Both the position numbers and the translations under genes were made by a program. Source: an uncultured Bacteroides sp. (GTDB lineage: Bacteria; Bacteroidota; Bacteroidia; Bacteroidales; Bacteroidaceae). From it: DNA of 50,175 nt. How positions within the stretch are numbered: position 1 is the stretch's first letter; the number at the start of each line of letters is the position of its first letter. Positions 42,358 to 50,175 of this stretch are shown here, one piece after another. The notes under the pieces were generated by a model, which was not told the origin of the DNA, did not search any database, and saw nothing but the letters and a program-made list of their open reading frames with translations. Location of the stretch: positions 1-50,175 of the forward strand of contig NZ_CASFWU010000058.1 of the NCBI RefSeq assembly GCF_949298305.1, in the 5' to 3' direction.

Positions 42358-45300
42358 ATGAAAAAATTATCATTATTCTGTATGGCTGCCTTGTGTTGCG
42401 CGGGCAGTCTGGCAACGGCGCAGGAGTCTCCTTTGTGGCTGCGCAATTGCTCCATTTCGCCCGATGGCACCAGCATTGCCTTTACCTACAAGGGCGACAT
42501 CTACACGGTGCCTGTCGAAGGAGGGCGCGCACAGCAGATTACCACCAATCCGGCTTACGACACGGCTCCTGTCTGGAGCCCGGACAGCAAGCAGATAGCT
42601 TTTGCGTCCGACCGCATGGGCAGTATGGACCTCTACATCGTGGGCCGTGAGGGCGGAGAACCGCGTCGCCTCACCACCCACTCGGGCAGCGAGACGCCGA
42701 TTGCCTTCAGCGATGCCGGCCACATCCTGTTCTCGGCCGATGTGATGCCCAGTACCGAATCCATCTTCTTCCCCTCCAACGGCCAGTTCCGCCAGGTCTA
42801 TCAGGTTCCGGTCTCGGGCGGACGTCCCACGTTGTTCTCTTCCATGCCTATGGAGCGCATTTCCGTCAACAAGGACGGACGCATGCTCTATCAGGACAAA
42901 AAAGGGTATGAAGACTATTGGCGCAAGCACCAGAAGTCTCCCATTGCACGCGACGTCTGGATGTACACTCCCGGCGGCGCGCCCGCTTACCAGAAGCTGA
43001 CCACGTTTGAGGGCGAAGACCGCGAGCCGGTCTGGGCTCCGGATGGAAAATCCTTCTACTATCTGAGCGAGGAGAACGGCAGCTTCAACATCTATCGCCG
43101 TGTGCCGGGCGAGGAGAAGCGTGAACAGCTGACCAAGCACACCGTACACCCCGTCCGCTTCCTCAGCGTGGCTGCCGACGGCCGCCTCTGCTACGGCTTC
43201 AACGGCGAAATCTATACCCTCCAGCCCGGAGGGAAACCGCAGAAGGTGAACATCTCCATCCTGGCCGACCGCAATGACAAGGACATGATTCGCCAGATAT
43301 GGGGCAGCGGCGCCACCGAGATGGCCGTTTCGCCCGACGGCAAGGAGGTGGCCTTCGTCCTGCGGGGCGATGTCTATGTGACCTCCGTGGAGTATCGCAC
43401 CACCAAACGCATTACCAACACCACCTGCCAGGAGCGCGACCTGGACTTTGCGCCCGACGGCCGCAGCCTGGTCTATGCTTCCGAGCACGACGGCGTGTGG
43501 CAACTCTATACCACCTCCATTGTCCGCAAGGACGAGAAGCAGTTCGCCTATGCTTCCGAGCTGAAGGAAGAACGACTCACCCATTCGGATGTGGCTTCTT
43601 TCCAGCCCCAATATAGCCCCGACGGCAAAGAAGTGGCCTTCCTGGAGAACCGCACCGCCATCCGTGTCATCAACCTGAAATCGAAGAAAGTGCGTACGGT
43701 GATGGAGGCCAAATACCAGTATTCCTATACTGACGGCGACCAGTGGTTCCAGTGGAGCCCGGACGGACAGTGGATTCTTTCGGACTACATCGGCGTGGGC
43801 GGATGGAACAACAAAGACGTGGTGCTGCTTCCGGCCGACGGCAAAGGCGAGATGGTGAACCTCACCGAGAGCGGATATTCTGACGGCAAGGCCAAGTGGG
43901 TGCTGGACGGTAAGGCCATGATCTGGACCAGCGACCGTGCCGGCTATCGCAGCCACGGCAGTTGGGGCTCGGAAGACGATGCCTACATCATGTTCTTCGA
44001 CGCAGATGCCTACGACCGTTTCCGTATGACAAAGGAAGAACTGGCTCTGCGAGAAGAGCAGGACAAGGCGGAAAAGGAAGAAAAAGCCAAAGAAGAAAAG
44101 GAGAAGGAAAGCAAGAAGAAGAAAAAGTCCGACAAGTCCGATAAAGAAGAGAAGGCAGAAAAGGAAAAGAAAGAGCCGCTGAAGCTGGACCTTGCCAACC
44201 GCTTCGACCGCATTGTGCGGCTGACGGTGAACTCTTCGCGCCTGGGCGACGCCTTCCTGACCAAGAAGGGCGACGTGCTCTATTACCTGGCGGCCTTTGA
44301 GGGCGGATACGACCTGTGGGAACACAACCTCAAGGAAAACACCACCCGCATCCTGCTCAAGGGCGTGGGCTATGGCAGCCTGCTGCCCGACAAGGAAGGG
44401 AAGAATCTGTTCATGTGTACGGGGGGAGTCATGAAGAAGATTGAGGTGGCAGGAAGCAAAGTCTCCTCGGTTGATTTCGAGGCATTCTTTGACTACCAGC
44501 CTTACGGCGAGCGCGCCTACATCTTCGACCACGTATGGCGCCAGGTGGCCGACAAGTTCTATGTGCCCGACCTTCACGGAGTGGACTGGGACGGTTACAA
44601 GGAGGCCTACAAGCGCTTCCTGCCCCATATCAACAACAATTATGACTTTGCCGAGATGCTGAGCGAGCTGCTGGGCGAACTGAACGCCTCGCACACCGGT
44701 GCCCGTTACTCCGCTCCCGGGGCTTCGATGGCTACGGCTGCGTTGGGCGTGTTCTACGACGAGAACTATACGGGCAACGGCTTGCGCATCAAGGAAATCA
44801 TTGCGCGCAGTCCGCTCGCACAGAAGAAGACGGATGTCACCGTGGGCTGCATCATCGAAAAGGTGGACGGCGAGCCCGTTGAGGCCGGAGCCGACTACTT
44901 CCCGCTGTTCGAGGGCAAAGTGGGCCGGAAAGTACTGCTCACTGTCTACAATCCGGCCACCGGAAAGCGTTTTGAGGAGACTCTGAAGCCTATTTCCTAC
45001 GGTGCTCAGAACGAACTGCTCTACCGCCGCTGGGTGGAGCGCAACCGCCAGAAGGTGGAGGAACTCTCCGGAGGCCGTCTGGGCTATGTACACATCAAGG
45101 GCATGGACAGCCCCAGCTTCCGCCAGATTTACTCCGAACTGCTGGGCCGTTACCGCAACAAGGAAGCCGTGGTGGTAGACGTGCGCCACAACGGTGGCGG
45201 CTGGCTGCACGACGATGTGGTGACCCTGCTTGGCGGCAAGGAATACCAGCGTTTCGTGCCGCGCGGACAATACATCGGCAGCGATCCCTTCAACAAGTGG

Positions 45301-45636
45301 CTGAAACCTTCGTGCATGCTGGTGTGTGAGGACAATTACAGCAATGCCCACGGCACTCCCTTCGTCTACAAGACCCTGAGCGTGGGCAAGCTGGTAGGTA
45401 CCCCTGTGGCCGGTACCATGACCGCCGTGTGGTGGGAAAGCCAGACCGACGGCAGCCTCGTATTCGGTGTGCCCCAGGTGGGCTGCATGGACATGCAGGG
45501 CAACTATCTGGAAAACCATACCCTCCAGCCCGATGTCCTCATCTACAATTCTCCCGAACAGGCCCTGAGCGGCGACGATGCCCAGCTGAAAGCGGCCGTA
45601 GACTGCCTGCTGAAGGAACTGGGGGAGAAAAAGTAA
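42358..45636 (+). CDS. Tricorn-like S41 protease with beta-propeller and PDZ domains
   Basis: 1092 residues. The ATG at 42358 opens a signal peptide (MKKLSLFCMAALCCAGSLATAQ); an upstream in-frame codon lies in the repeat. The first half is a PD40/WD40-like beta-propeller with repeated SPDG motifs (CSISPDGTSIAFTYKGDIYT, AVSPDGKEVAFVLRGDVY, FQPQYSPDGKEVAFLENR). A Lys/Glu-rich low-complexity insert (about residues 559-605) separates it from a second region, then a PDZ-like part (VGCIIEKVDGEPVEAGADYF) and the S41 core (GRLGYVHIKGM, VVVDVRHNGGGWLHDD). The likely nucleophile is Ser995 in NYSNAHGTPF. The tricorn family cleaves peptides delivered through the propeller; here it is exported. It is monocistronic. 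Confidence 0.9.
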   Translation: MKKLSLFCMAALCCAGSLATAQESPLWLRNCSISPDGTSIAFTYKGDIYTVPVEGGRAQQITTNPAYDTAPVWSPDSKQIAFASDRMGSMDLYIVGREGGEPRRLTTHSGSETPIAFSDAGHILFSADVMPSTESIFFPSNGQFRQVYQVPVSGGRPTLFSSMPMERISVNKDGRMLYQDKKGYEDYWRKHQKSPIARDVWMYTPGGAPAYQKLTTFEGEDREPVWAPDGKSFYYLSEENGSFNIYRRVPGEEKREQLTKHTVHPVRFLSVAADGRLCYGFNGEIYTLQPGGKPQKVNISILADRNDKDMIRQIWGSGATEMAVSPDGKEVAFVLRGDVYVTSVEYRTTKRITNTTCQERDLDFAPDGRSLVYASEHDGVWQLYTTSIVRKDEKQFAYASELKEERLTHSDVASFQPQYSPDGKEVAFLENRTAIRVINLKSKKVRTVMEAKYQYSYTDGDQWFQWSPDGQWILSDYIGVGGWNNKDVVLLPADGKGEMVNLTESGYSDGKAKWVLDGKAMIWTSDRAGYRSHGSWGSEDDAYIMFFDADAYDRFRMTKEELALREEQDKAEKEEKAKEEKEKESKKKKKSDKSDKEEKAEKEKKEPLKLDLANRFDRIVRLTVNSSRLGDAFLTKKGDVLYYLAAFEGGYDLWEHNLKENTTRILLKGVGYGSLLPDKEGKNLFMCTGGVMKKIEVAGSKVSSVDFEAFFDYQPYGERAYIFDHVWRQVADKFYVPDLHGVDWDGYKEAYKRFLPHINNNYDFAEMLSELLGELNASHTGARYSAPGASMATAALGVFYDENYTGNGLRIKEIIARSPLAQKKTDVTVGCIIEKVDGEPVEAGADYFPLFEGKVGRKVLLTVYNPATGKRFEETLKPISYGAQNELLYRRWVERNRQKVEELSGGRLGYVHIKGMDSPSFRQIYSELLGRYRNKEAVVVDVRHNGGGWLHDDVVTLLGGKEYQRFVPRGQYIGSDPFNKWLKPSCMLVCEDNYSNAHGTPFVYKTLSVGKLVGTPVAGTMTAVWWESQTDGSLVFGVPQVGCMDMQGNYLENHTLQPDVLIYNSPEQALSGDDAQLKAAVDCLLKELGEKK

Positions 45637-45639
45637 AGT

Positions 45640-45848
45640 GTAATCAAGGGAGTTAAGGGAGTTCAGGAAGTCGGAGAGGTTAAGGAAGTTAGAGAAGTTA
45701 AAGCCGATAGTCTTGTAAACGGGAAATCAGCGCTAACAGGTCTATTGGCTTTTAACTCCTAAGCCCACCCTGGTGGGCGATAACTCCCTCTAACTCCCTC
45801 TAACTTCCTTGACTTCTCCAACTTCCTTAACCTTTCTAACTCCTCAAC
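45640..45848. repeat. Family A element, long-armed copy
   Basis: Same orientation as 42142-42339. Arms are built from GGAGTTAAG, GGAAGTT and AACTTCC words. The core is TCTATTGGCTTTTAACTCC followed by the GCCCACCCTGGTGGGC stem at 45763-45778. The terminal AAGTTTCGCAAG ends are missing here, so this copy is truncated or a variant. It lies between converging S41 and four-TM genes and probably terminates both. Confidence 0.8.
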
Positions 45849-45861
45849 TCACACCGTCCCC

Positions 45862-46413
45862 TCACTCTTCCGTCCGCGTATAGGCTTCAATCTCGCGGAT
45901 GGCATCTTTGGCCTTGCGGCGCACGTTGTTGAGGTGCAGCAGGCCCATGACGGCTCCGACCACAAACCCTACGCCTCCTCCGATGCAGATGGTTTCTCCT
46001 CCTTCCTTGGGATAGCTTTCAACGAGGAACCAGACCATCCACAGCGCGGCGAAGGGCAGGCCGAAGTACAGCCATTTCAGCCCCAGGCGGTTCATGCGTA
46101 TCAGGGCCTGGCTGATGTTTATCAGGTTGCCGGTCGATATTTCTTTGGGGGCAACGATCAGAAAGAGGGAGGTCACGACGCAGAACATCCACGAATAGCC
46201 CGTCGAGATGAAGAACAGGTTGCAATAAATCAGTGCGAAGGGTACCAGTATGTACATGGAGCGGATTTTTCGTTTGATGTAACCAAGTTTTTCCCGAATC
46301 GATTGCATGATCATCTTCTCGTTGACGATGGCTTCTTTCGCCAGTTTCTCTTTCAGCAGTCTGATTTGCTGTTTCATTTCTTCCAGTTCGAAGTTATCTT
46401 GATGCTTTTCCAT
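45862..46413 (-). CDS. Four-TM membrane protein, partner of the ECF-type sigma factor
   Basis: 183 residues, not a named family. The N-terminus is a charged coiled coil (about 5-45; LEEMKQQIRLLKEKLAKEAIVNEKM). Four TM helices follow: YILVPFALIYCNLFFIS, MFCVVTSLFLIVAP, LYFGLPFAALWMVWFLV and GGVGFVVGAVMGLLHL. A short basic tail (RRKAKDAIREIEAY) ends it. It starts 12 nt downstream of the sigma gene and is co-transcribed, which suggests a membrane anchor or anti-sigma function for the sigma factor, by position only. Confidence 0.7.
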   Translation of the reverse strand: MEKHQDNFELEEMKQQIRLLKEKLAKEAIVNEKMIMQSIREKLGYIKRKIRSMYILVPFALIYCNLFFISTGYSWMFCVVTSLFLIVAPKEISTGNLINISQALIRMNRLGLKWLYFGLPFAALWMVWFLVESYPKEGGETICIGGGVGFVVGAVMGLLHLNNVRRKAKDAIREIEAYTRTEE

Positions 46414-46425
46414 ACTGATGCGTTT

Positions 46426-46875
46426 TTATTGGTTCGACATTTTTTTCAACTCCTCTTTGATGCGATACAGGCGCACGGACACGTTCTTGGTCGAGATGCC
46501 CACGATGGCTCCTATCTCTTCGTAGCTCATGTTCTCCAGCCACAGCAGCACGATGGCGCGGTCGAAGGGCTTTAGCCGGTGGATGCGGTCGTAGAGCCGA
46601 CGGATTTGCCGGGAGTCTTCGTCGTTGTCCTTAAACAGGTTGATGTCCATCTTCAGCGGCAGGGTGGCCCGCTTCTGCTTTTTCCGTTCGCACGAGATGC
46701 AGGTGTTGAAGCTCACTCGCCATATCCAGGTGTCGATGCTGCTTTGGTTCCGGAAGGAGGCGTATCCTTTCCAGAGGTTGATGAGCACCTCCTGAAACAG
46801 GTCGCTGACTTCATCGGAATCGTTCGAGAACATAAAGCACACCGTGTAGATGGTGCTTTTGTGTTCCTTGATCAT
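46426..46875 (-). CDS. ECF-type RNA polymerase sigma factor
   Basis: 149 residues from the ATG at 46875. Sigma region 2 (FSNDSDEVSDLFQEVLINLWKGY..FRNQSSIDTWIWRVSFNTCIS) is followed by region 4 (LKPFDRAIVLLWLENMSYEEIGAIVGISTKNVSVRLYRIKEEL). The frame stays open upstream to 46944, but those codons fall in the tandem GCTTGCA repeat. The family normally has a few residues (..NTFAQ) before this Met, so the true start may be non-AUG or has been altered by the repeat. It is followed by the four-TM gene and is separate from the PUL sigma factor. Confidence 0.85.
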   Translation of the reverse strand: MIKEHKSTIYTVCFMFSNDSDEVSDLFQEVLINLWKGYASFRNQSSIDTWIWRVSFNTCISCERKKQKRATLPLKMDINLFKDNDEDSRQIRRLYDRIHRLKPFDRAIVLLWLENMSYEEIGAIVGISTKNVSVRLYRIKEELKKMSNQ

Positions 46876-46890
46876 TTGCGCAAATGTGTT

Positions 46891-47005
46891 ATGCTTGTAC
46901 GCTCCGTGAGCGACGCTTGCATGCTCCACGGACGACACTTGCACGGTTCACGGACGATGCTTGCACGGTTCGCGGGCAATGCAAGCAATGCTTGGCGGCA
47001 TTGCT
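46891..47005. repeat. Tandem 20-22 nt repeat, family D-related
   Basis: About five units. The clearest are GACGACACTTGCACGGTT... (46931-46952) and GACGATGCTTGCACGGTT... (46953-46974), 22 nt each. The first unit is at about 46891-46909 and the last is inverted GCAATGCAAGCAATGCTTGG. The word GCTTGCA is shared with the 99-bp repeats. It lies in the 46876-47228 gap, directly upstream of the sigma start. The rest of that gap shows only the hairpin below. Confidence 0.7.
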
Positions 47006-47187
47006 TGTCGCGTAGGCCAACTGCCGATGTCGTCCGGCTGAAGTAGCTGTTTACGTGCGACAAGAGGTGAAAGATGGGTATGCGGACGACACGGATGAGA
47101 CGGACTTACATGGATAATATATGAGAAAGGGGAAATAGCCTTCACACCTTCACCGGACTTTTAGAGCGTTGGCGTTCAGGTTGATAG

Positions 47188-47219
47188 GGTGAAACCTCCG
47201 CTTTCACAGAAGTTTCACC
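47188..47219. terminator. Weak hairpin downstream of nadK
   Basis: GGTGAAAC (47188-47195) pairs with GTTTCACC (47212-47219), 9 nt past the nadK stop. A T-rich stretch follows only on the plus strand, so its role is uncertain. Confidence 0.4.
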
Positions 47220-47228
47220 TTTGGTTTT

Positions 47229-48098
47229 TTATCGTACATCCGCCCCCCACATCATCTTGTTGCGGAGCGTGTCGAAGAAGATGTGGTTGAAGCGTTTCAC
47301 CACTTTGATGGAATAGTCGGCCCGTGAAATCTTCAGTTGTGTGCCTTCCTTGCACGATTCGCTCCGTCCGTCCACGGCCACCAGAAAGTTGTGGCTGCGG
47401 CTTTCCACGTCCAGTGTGATTTCCCAGTCATCGCAGATGACGATGGGACGTACGTTGAGGCTGTGTGGAGCGACGGGAGTGATGGCGATGGTCTTGCTGT
47501 GAGGCACCATGACGGGGCCGCCCACGCTGAGCGAGTAGGCGGTGGAGCCGGTGGGAGTGGCGATGACCAGGCCGTCGGCCTGATAGGTGGTGAGGTGGGC
47601 GCCGTTAATATAAGTATGTATGCTGATCATGGACGAACTGTCGTGCTTCAGTACGGCAATCTCGTTGAGGGCGTAGGGTATTTCGTTCAGGCAGCCGTTG
47701 CCGCACTTCAGTTGGAGCACGCTCCGTTCTTCCACCGTGTAGCGGCGGTCGTAGATCTCGTCGAAGGTTGCCTCCATTTCGGCAGGGGAGATGTCTGCCA
47801 GGAAGCCCAGCCGTCCGGTATTGATGCCCAGGATGGGGATGTTCTTTTTGCCTACCCGGCTGGCGGCTTTCAGAAAGGTGCCGTCGCCGCCGATGCTGAT
47901 GACCATGTCGGCCTCGAAGTCGCTGTCGTCGAAAAGCTGGGCCTGTGGAAGGTCCAGCCGCTGGTCTTCGGTGAGGAATTGGTAAAATTCGCGGCAGATG
48001 CAGAGCTCCGCTTTCCGCTCTCGCAGCAGGCGGAAAAGGTTCTCTGCGTGCGACGATTTATGGGCCTGATAAGTATTTCCGAATATGGCAAATTTCAT
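47229..48098 (-). CDS. nadK: NAD kinase
   Basis: 289 residues from the ATG at 48098 (MKFAIFGNTYQAHKSSHAEN), the usual Bacteroidetes start; the in-frame Met at 48146 adds 16 unlikely residues. It phosphorylates NAD to NADP. The GGDGTFLKAA motif sits near residue 73 with GINTGRLGFLADI shortly after. NEIAVLKHDSSSMI, YQADGLVIATPTGSTAYSLSVGGPV and LVAVDGRSE are all family hallmarks. It diverges from pdxJ, with the two promoters sharing the 105-nt gap. Confidence 0.95.
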   Translation of the reverse strand: MKFAIFGNTYQAHKSSHAENLFRLLRERKAELCICREFYQFLTEDQRLDLPQAQLFDDSDFEADMVISIGGDGTFLKAASRVGKKNIPILGINTGRLGFLADISPAEMEATFDEIYDRRYTVEERSVLQLKCGNGCLNEIPYALNEIAVLKHDSSSMISIHTYINGAHLTTYQADGLVIATPTGSTAYSLSVGGPVMVPHSKTIAITPVAPHSLNVRPIVICDDWEITLDVESRSHNFLVAVDGRSESCKEGTQLKISRADYSIKVVKRFNHIFFDTLRNKMMWGADVR

Positions 48099-48174
48099 GT
48101 TCCGTTTCTTGTTATATCGCTTGCAAAGATGCCATTTTTTTCTCACAATGCTGCCAACATATTGCTATTATTTG

Positions 48175-48182
48175 TATTTTTG
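48175..48182 (+). promoter_or_regulatory. -7 promoter element of pdxJ
   Basis: TATTTTTG, perfect match, 21 nt before the pdxJ ATG. For the divergent nadK, the best minus-strand candidate is CATCTTTG at about 48125-48132, with one mismatch. Confidence 0.55.
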
Positions 48183-48203
48183 CCCCCAAACTGTATACGT
48201 GTT

Positions 48204-48917
48204 ATGACAAAATTGAGTGTGAACATAAACAAGGTGGCTACGCTGCGGAATGCCCGCGGGGGTGATGTGCCCAATGTGGTGAAGGTGGCATTGGATTGTG
48301 AAACGTTTGGTGCAGACGGCATTACGGTGCATCCTCGTCCGGACGAGAGACACATCCGCAGGAAGGATGTCTACGACTTGCGTCCGGTGCTGCATACGGA
48401 GTTTAACATTGAGGGCTACCCTTCTCCCGAATTCATCGACCTGGTGCTGAAGGTGAAGCCCCACCAGGTGACACTGGTGCCCGACAGTCCCGACCAGCTG
48501 ACTTCCAATGCGGGCTGGGATACCCGTACTCACTTTGATTTCCTCTCCGAGGTACTCGATGCGTTCAACAACGCGGGCATCCGTACTTCGGTTTTCGTCT
48601 CTACCGATTTGGAGATGATTGAATTTGCCGCCAAGGCAGGTACTGACCGTGTGGAGCTCTATACCGAACCATACGCGTCGGCCTACGGCAAGGACAAGGA
48701 GGCGGCTGTGGCTCCGTTTGTGGAGGCGGCCAAGACAGCCCGCAGCCTGGGGCTGGGACTGAATGCCGGCCATGACCTGAACCTGCATAACTTGAACTAT
48801 TTTTATCAAAACATTCCGTGGTTGGACGAAGTCTCCATCGGCCATGCGCTCATCTGCGACGCGCTGTACCTGGGACTGGAACGTACGATTCAGGAATATA
48901 AAAACTGTCTTCGCTGA
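48204..48917 (+). CDS. pdxJ: Pyridoxine 5'-phosphate synthase
   Basis: 237 residues. It condenses 1-deoxyxylulose 5-phosphate and aminoacetone phosphate to make the vitamin B6 ring. The start KLSVNINKVATLRNARGG, the metal/substrate motif GADGITVHPRPDERHI (about 37-52), the catalytic Glu region FNIEGYPS and VTLVPDSPDQLTSNAGWD are all conserved, as is GLNAGHDLNLHNL (about 186-198). The ATG at 48204 is fixed by family length; the longer frame upstream is antisense to nadK. The stop overlaps the next start by 1 nt (TGATG). Confidence 0.96.
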   Translation: MTKLSVNINKVATLRNARGGDVPNVVKVALDCETFGADGITVHPRPDERHIRRKDVYDLRPVLHTEFNIEGYPSPEFIDLVLKVKPHQVTLVPDSPDQLTSNAGWDTRTHFDFLSEVLDAFNNAGIRTSVFVSTDLEMIEFAAKAGTDRVELYTEPYASAYGKDKEAAVAPFVEAAKTARSLGLGLNAGHDLNLHNLNYFYQNIPWLDEVSIGHALICDALYLGLERTIQEYKNCLR

Positions 48918-49630
48918 TGAACCTGATGCTTTTATGGGCCCAAGTGGCTCCGGCTTTGGCCGATTCGATTGCTGGTGCCAATCCGGTATTGACGCCGGTC
49001 AACGCACCCGACGAGATGAACCTCTGGAGTATGGCCGTGAAGGGCGGCTGGATTATGGTCGTACTGGCGCTGATGTCCCTCCTCTGTTTTTACATCCTGT
49101 TCGAGCGGAACTACGTCATCCGCAAGGCCGGCAAGGAGGATCCGCAGTTCATGGATAAAATCAAGGATTATATTCTGGGGGGAGAACTGAAGGCGGCCAT
49201 CAACTATTGCCGCAATGTCAACACTCCCTCGGCCCGTATGATTGAGAAAGGCATCAGCCGCCTGGGACGTCCGGTGAACGACGTGCAGGCTGCCATTGAA
49301 AACGTGGGCAACATCGAGGTGGCCAAGCTGGAGAAAGGCATGACCATCATGGCCACCATTGCCGGCGGTGCCCCGATGCTGGGCTTCCTGGGAACGGTGA
49401 CCGGTATGGTGAGGGCTTTCTGGCAGATGGCCAATGCGGGAAACAACATCGACATCACGCTGCTCTCAGGCGGTATCTACGAGGCCATGATTACTACGGT
49501 GGGCGGTCTGATTGTGGGCATCATCGCCATGTTTGCCTATAACTACCTGGTGACGCTGATAGACGGCGTGGTGAACAAGATGGAGGCCAAGACCATGGCA
49601 TTCATGGACTTGCTGAATGAACCCGCCTGA
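48917..49630 (+). CDS. TolQ/ExbB-family proton channel
   Basis: 237 residues. Three TM segments: about 44-66 (WIMVVLALMSLLCFYILFE), 130-155 and 190-215 (MITTVGGLIVGIIAMFAYNYLV). The family core GGAPMLGFLGTVTGMVRAFWQMANAG is complete. The protein uses proton flow to energise TonB or Tol work at the envelope. It overlaps pdxJ by 1 nt and is followed by tolR, so it belongs to the pdxJ operon. ExbB versus TolQ cannot be distinguished by sequence here. Confidence 0.92.
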   Translation: MNLMLLWAQVAPALADSIAGANPVLTPVNAPDEMNLWSMAVKGGWIMVVLALMSLLCFYILFERNYVIRKAGKEDPQFMDKIKDYILGGELKAAINYCRNVNTPSARMIEKGISRLGRPVNDVQAAIENVGNIEVAKLEKGMTIMATIAGGAPMLGFLGTVTGMVRAFWQMANAGNNIDITLLSGGIYEAMITTVGGLIVGIIAMFAYNYLVTLIDGVVNKMEAKTMAFMDLLNEPA

Positions 49631-49688
49631 ACAGGAGGCCCGTTCTTACTCTTTCAATCATAGAAACGAACCATTAAAAGGAAACATC

Positions 49689-50102
49689 GTGTTAAAGCGC
49701 AGAGCTAAAATATCGCCCAACTTCAGCATGGCGTCCATGACGGACCTCATCTTCCTGCTGCTGATATTCTTTATGATAACCTCCACCATGGTGTCGCCCA
49801 ATGCCATCAAGGTATTGTTGCCACAGGGCAAGCAGCAGACGTCCGCCAAGCCGCTGACGCGGGTCATCATCGACAAGGACCTGAACATCTATGCGGCTTT
49901 CGGCAACGACCGCGAACAGGCGCTTTCGCTGGAGGAACTTACGCCCTTCCTGCAGGAATGCGCGGCCCGTGAGCCGGAGATGTACATCGCCTTGTATGCC
50001 GACGAGACGGTGCCCTATCGTGAAATCGTGAGGGTGCTGAACATTGCGAACGAGAATCATTTCAAAATGGTGCTGGCTACCCGCCCGCCCGAATCGAGAT
50101 AA
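49689..50102 (+). CDS. ExbD/TolR-family biopolymer transport protein
   Basis: 137 residues from the GTG at 49689, chosen because relatives begin LKRRxKxSxxFSMASMTD and an AGGAAA ribosome-binding-like sequence precedes it. A longer in-frame ATG at 49617 would overlap tolQ by 14 nt and add 24 unusual residues. One TM segment (LIFLLLIFFMITSTMV, about 19-34) has the essential Asp just before it in MTDLIF. A periplasmic domain follows. It forms the proton pathway with the upstream channel protein. Confidence 0.9.
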   Translation: MLKRRAKISPNFSMASMTDLIFLLLIFFMITSTMVSPNAIKVLLPQGKQQTSAKPLTRVIIDKDLNIYAAFGNDREQALSLEELTPFLQECAAREPEMYIALYADETVPYREIVRVLNIANENHFKMVLATRPPESR

Positions 50103-50108
50103 ACACTG

Positions 50109-50175
50109 TGGATCAGAAGAAAAAAGGGAAATACATCGGAATGGCCGGTGCGCTGCTGGTGCATGTGGCGTTTGT
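50109..50175 (+). CDS. Start of a TonB/TolA-like gene, truncated by the window end
   Basis: A GTG at 50109, 6 nt after the tolR stop, opens a frame that runs to the window end: VDQKKKGKYIGMAGALLVHVAF. A short basic N-terminus followed by a TM helix containing a His is typical of TonB, TolA and related energy transducers. Only 22 residues are visible, so the assignment rests on position after tolQ-tolR. Confidence 0.55.

Noticed and set aside
42373..45519. 1048-codon minus-strand open frame opposite the S41 protease
   Set aside because: A shadow frame of a gene with clear propeller, PDZ and S41 motifs; no family features on the minus strand.
46891..47005. Possible CRISPR array
   Set aside because: Units are 20-22 nt, contiguous without unique spacers, and there are no cas genes in the window.

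Overview
The window is chromosomal DNA from a member of the Bacteroidales, probably a fairly GC-rich Bacteroides/Phocaeicola/Mediterranea-type gut bacterium; I cannot name the species. The evidence is a SusC/SusD polysaccharide utilisation locus (PUL), an ECF sigma/FecR pair, a Bacteroidetes-type HU-like protein, SusD and other lipoprotein signals, and several copies of the Bacteroidetes housekeeping promoter (-33 TTTG, about 19-20 nt, -7 TAnnTTTG). I found no rRNA, tRNA, CRISPR array, transposase or phage gene.

Layout. 0.1-10.6 kb is mostly housekeeping: HU-like protein, outer membrane porin, mnmA, a secreted S8 protease, xseA-xseB, a ParD/ParE-like toxin-antitoxin pair, ilvE, an MBL-fold hydrolase, trmB and an Mrp/ApbC P-loop protein. 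Both ilvE and mrp are split by what look like short internal deletions of about 26 and 34 nt. 10.7-13.3 kb is a BlaR1-like M56 sensor peptidase and a BlaI-type repressor with a clear palindromic operator. 13.6-25.5 kb is a PUL: an ECF sigma factor, a divergent FecR anti-sigma factor, SusC with an STN domain, SusD, and GH29, GH105 and GH2 enzymes. It is bracketed by two identical 99-bp direct repeats.

25.7-29.8 kb has a large secreted thioredoxin-like protein and a GH123-like glycosidase. 29.9-35.1 kb is an efflux operon (TolC, HlyD and two ABC-2 permeases, with no ATPase gene). 35.4-40.7 kb has a coiled-coil hypothetical protein, a LytTR response regulator with a TPR/LytS-type kinase, and a GDPD-like membrane protein. 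41.1-50.2 kb has mdh, a tricorn-like S41 protease, an ECF-type sigma factor with a four-TM partner, nadK divergent from pdxJ, and a pdxJ-tolQ-tolR-(TonB/TolA-like) operon that runs off the end.

The most striking unexplained feature is the intergenic DNA. About fifteen gaps hold 80-210 bp elements, most of them built as two inverted arms. Each arm is itself made of 7-22 nt short direct repeats around a central loop. They fall into at least six sequence families. Families A and B share the terminal inverted motif AAGTTTCGCAAG, like small non-autonomous mobile elements. One family D pair brackets the PUL exactly.

How genes work together: SusC/SusD would import glycans at the outer membrane. The SusC STN domain would signal through FecR to the sigma factor, and the GH29/GH105/GH2 enzymes, perhaps with the nearby GH123, would trim the sugars. 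TolQ/TolR and the truncated last gene could supply the proton-motive force that SusC needs.
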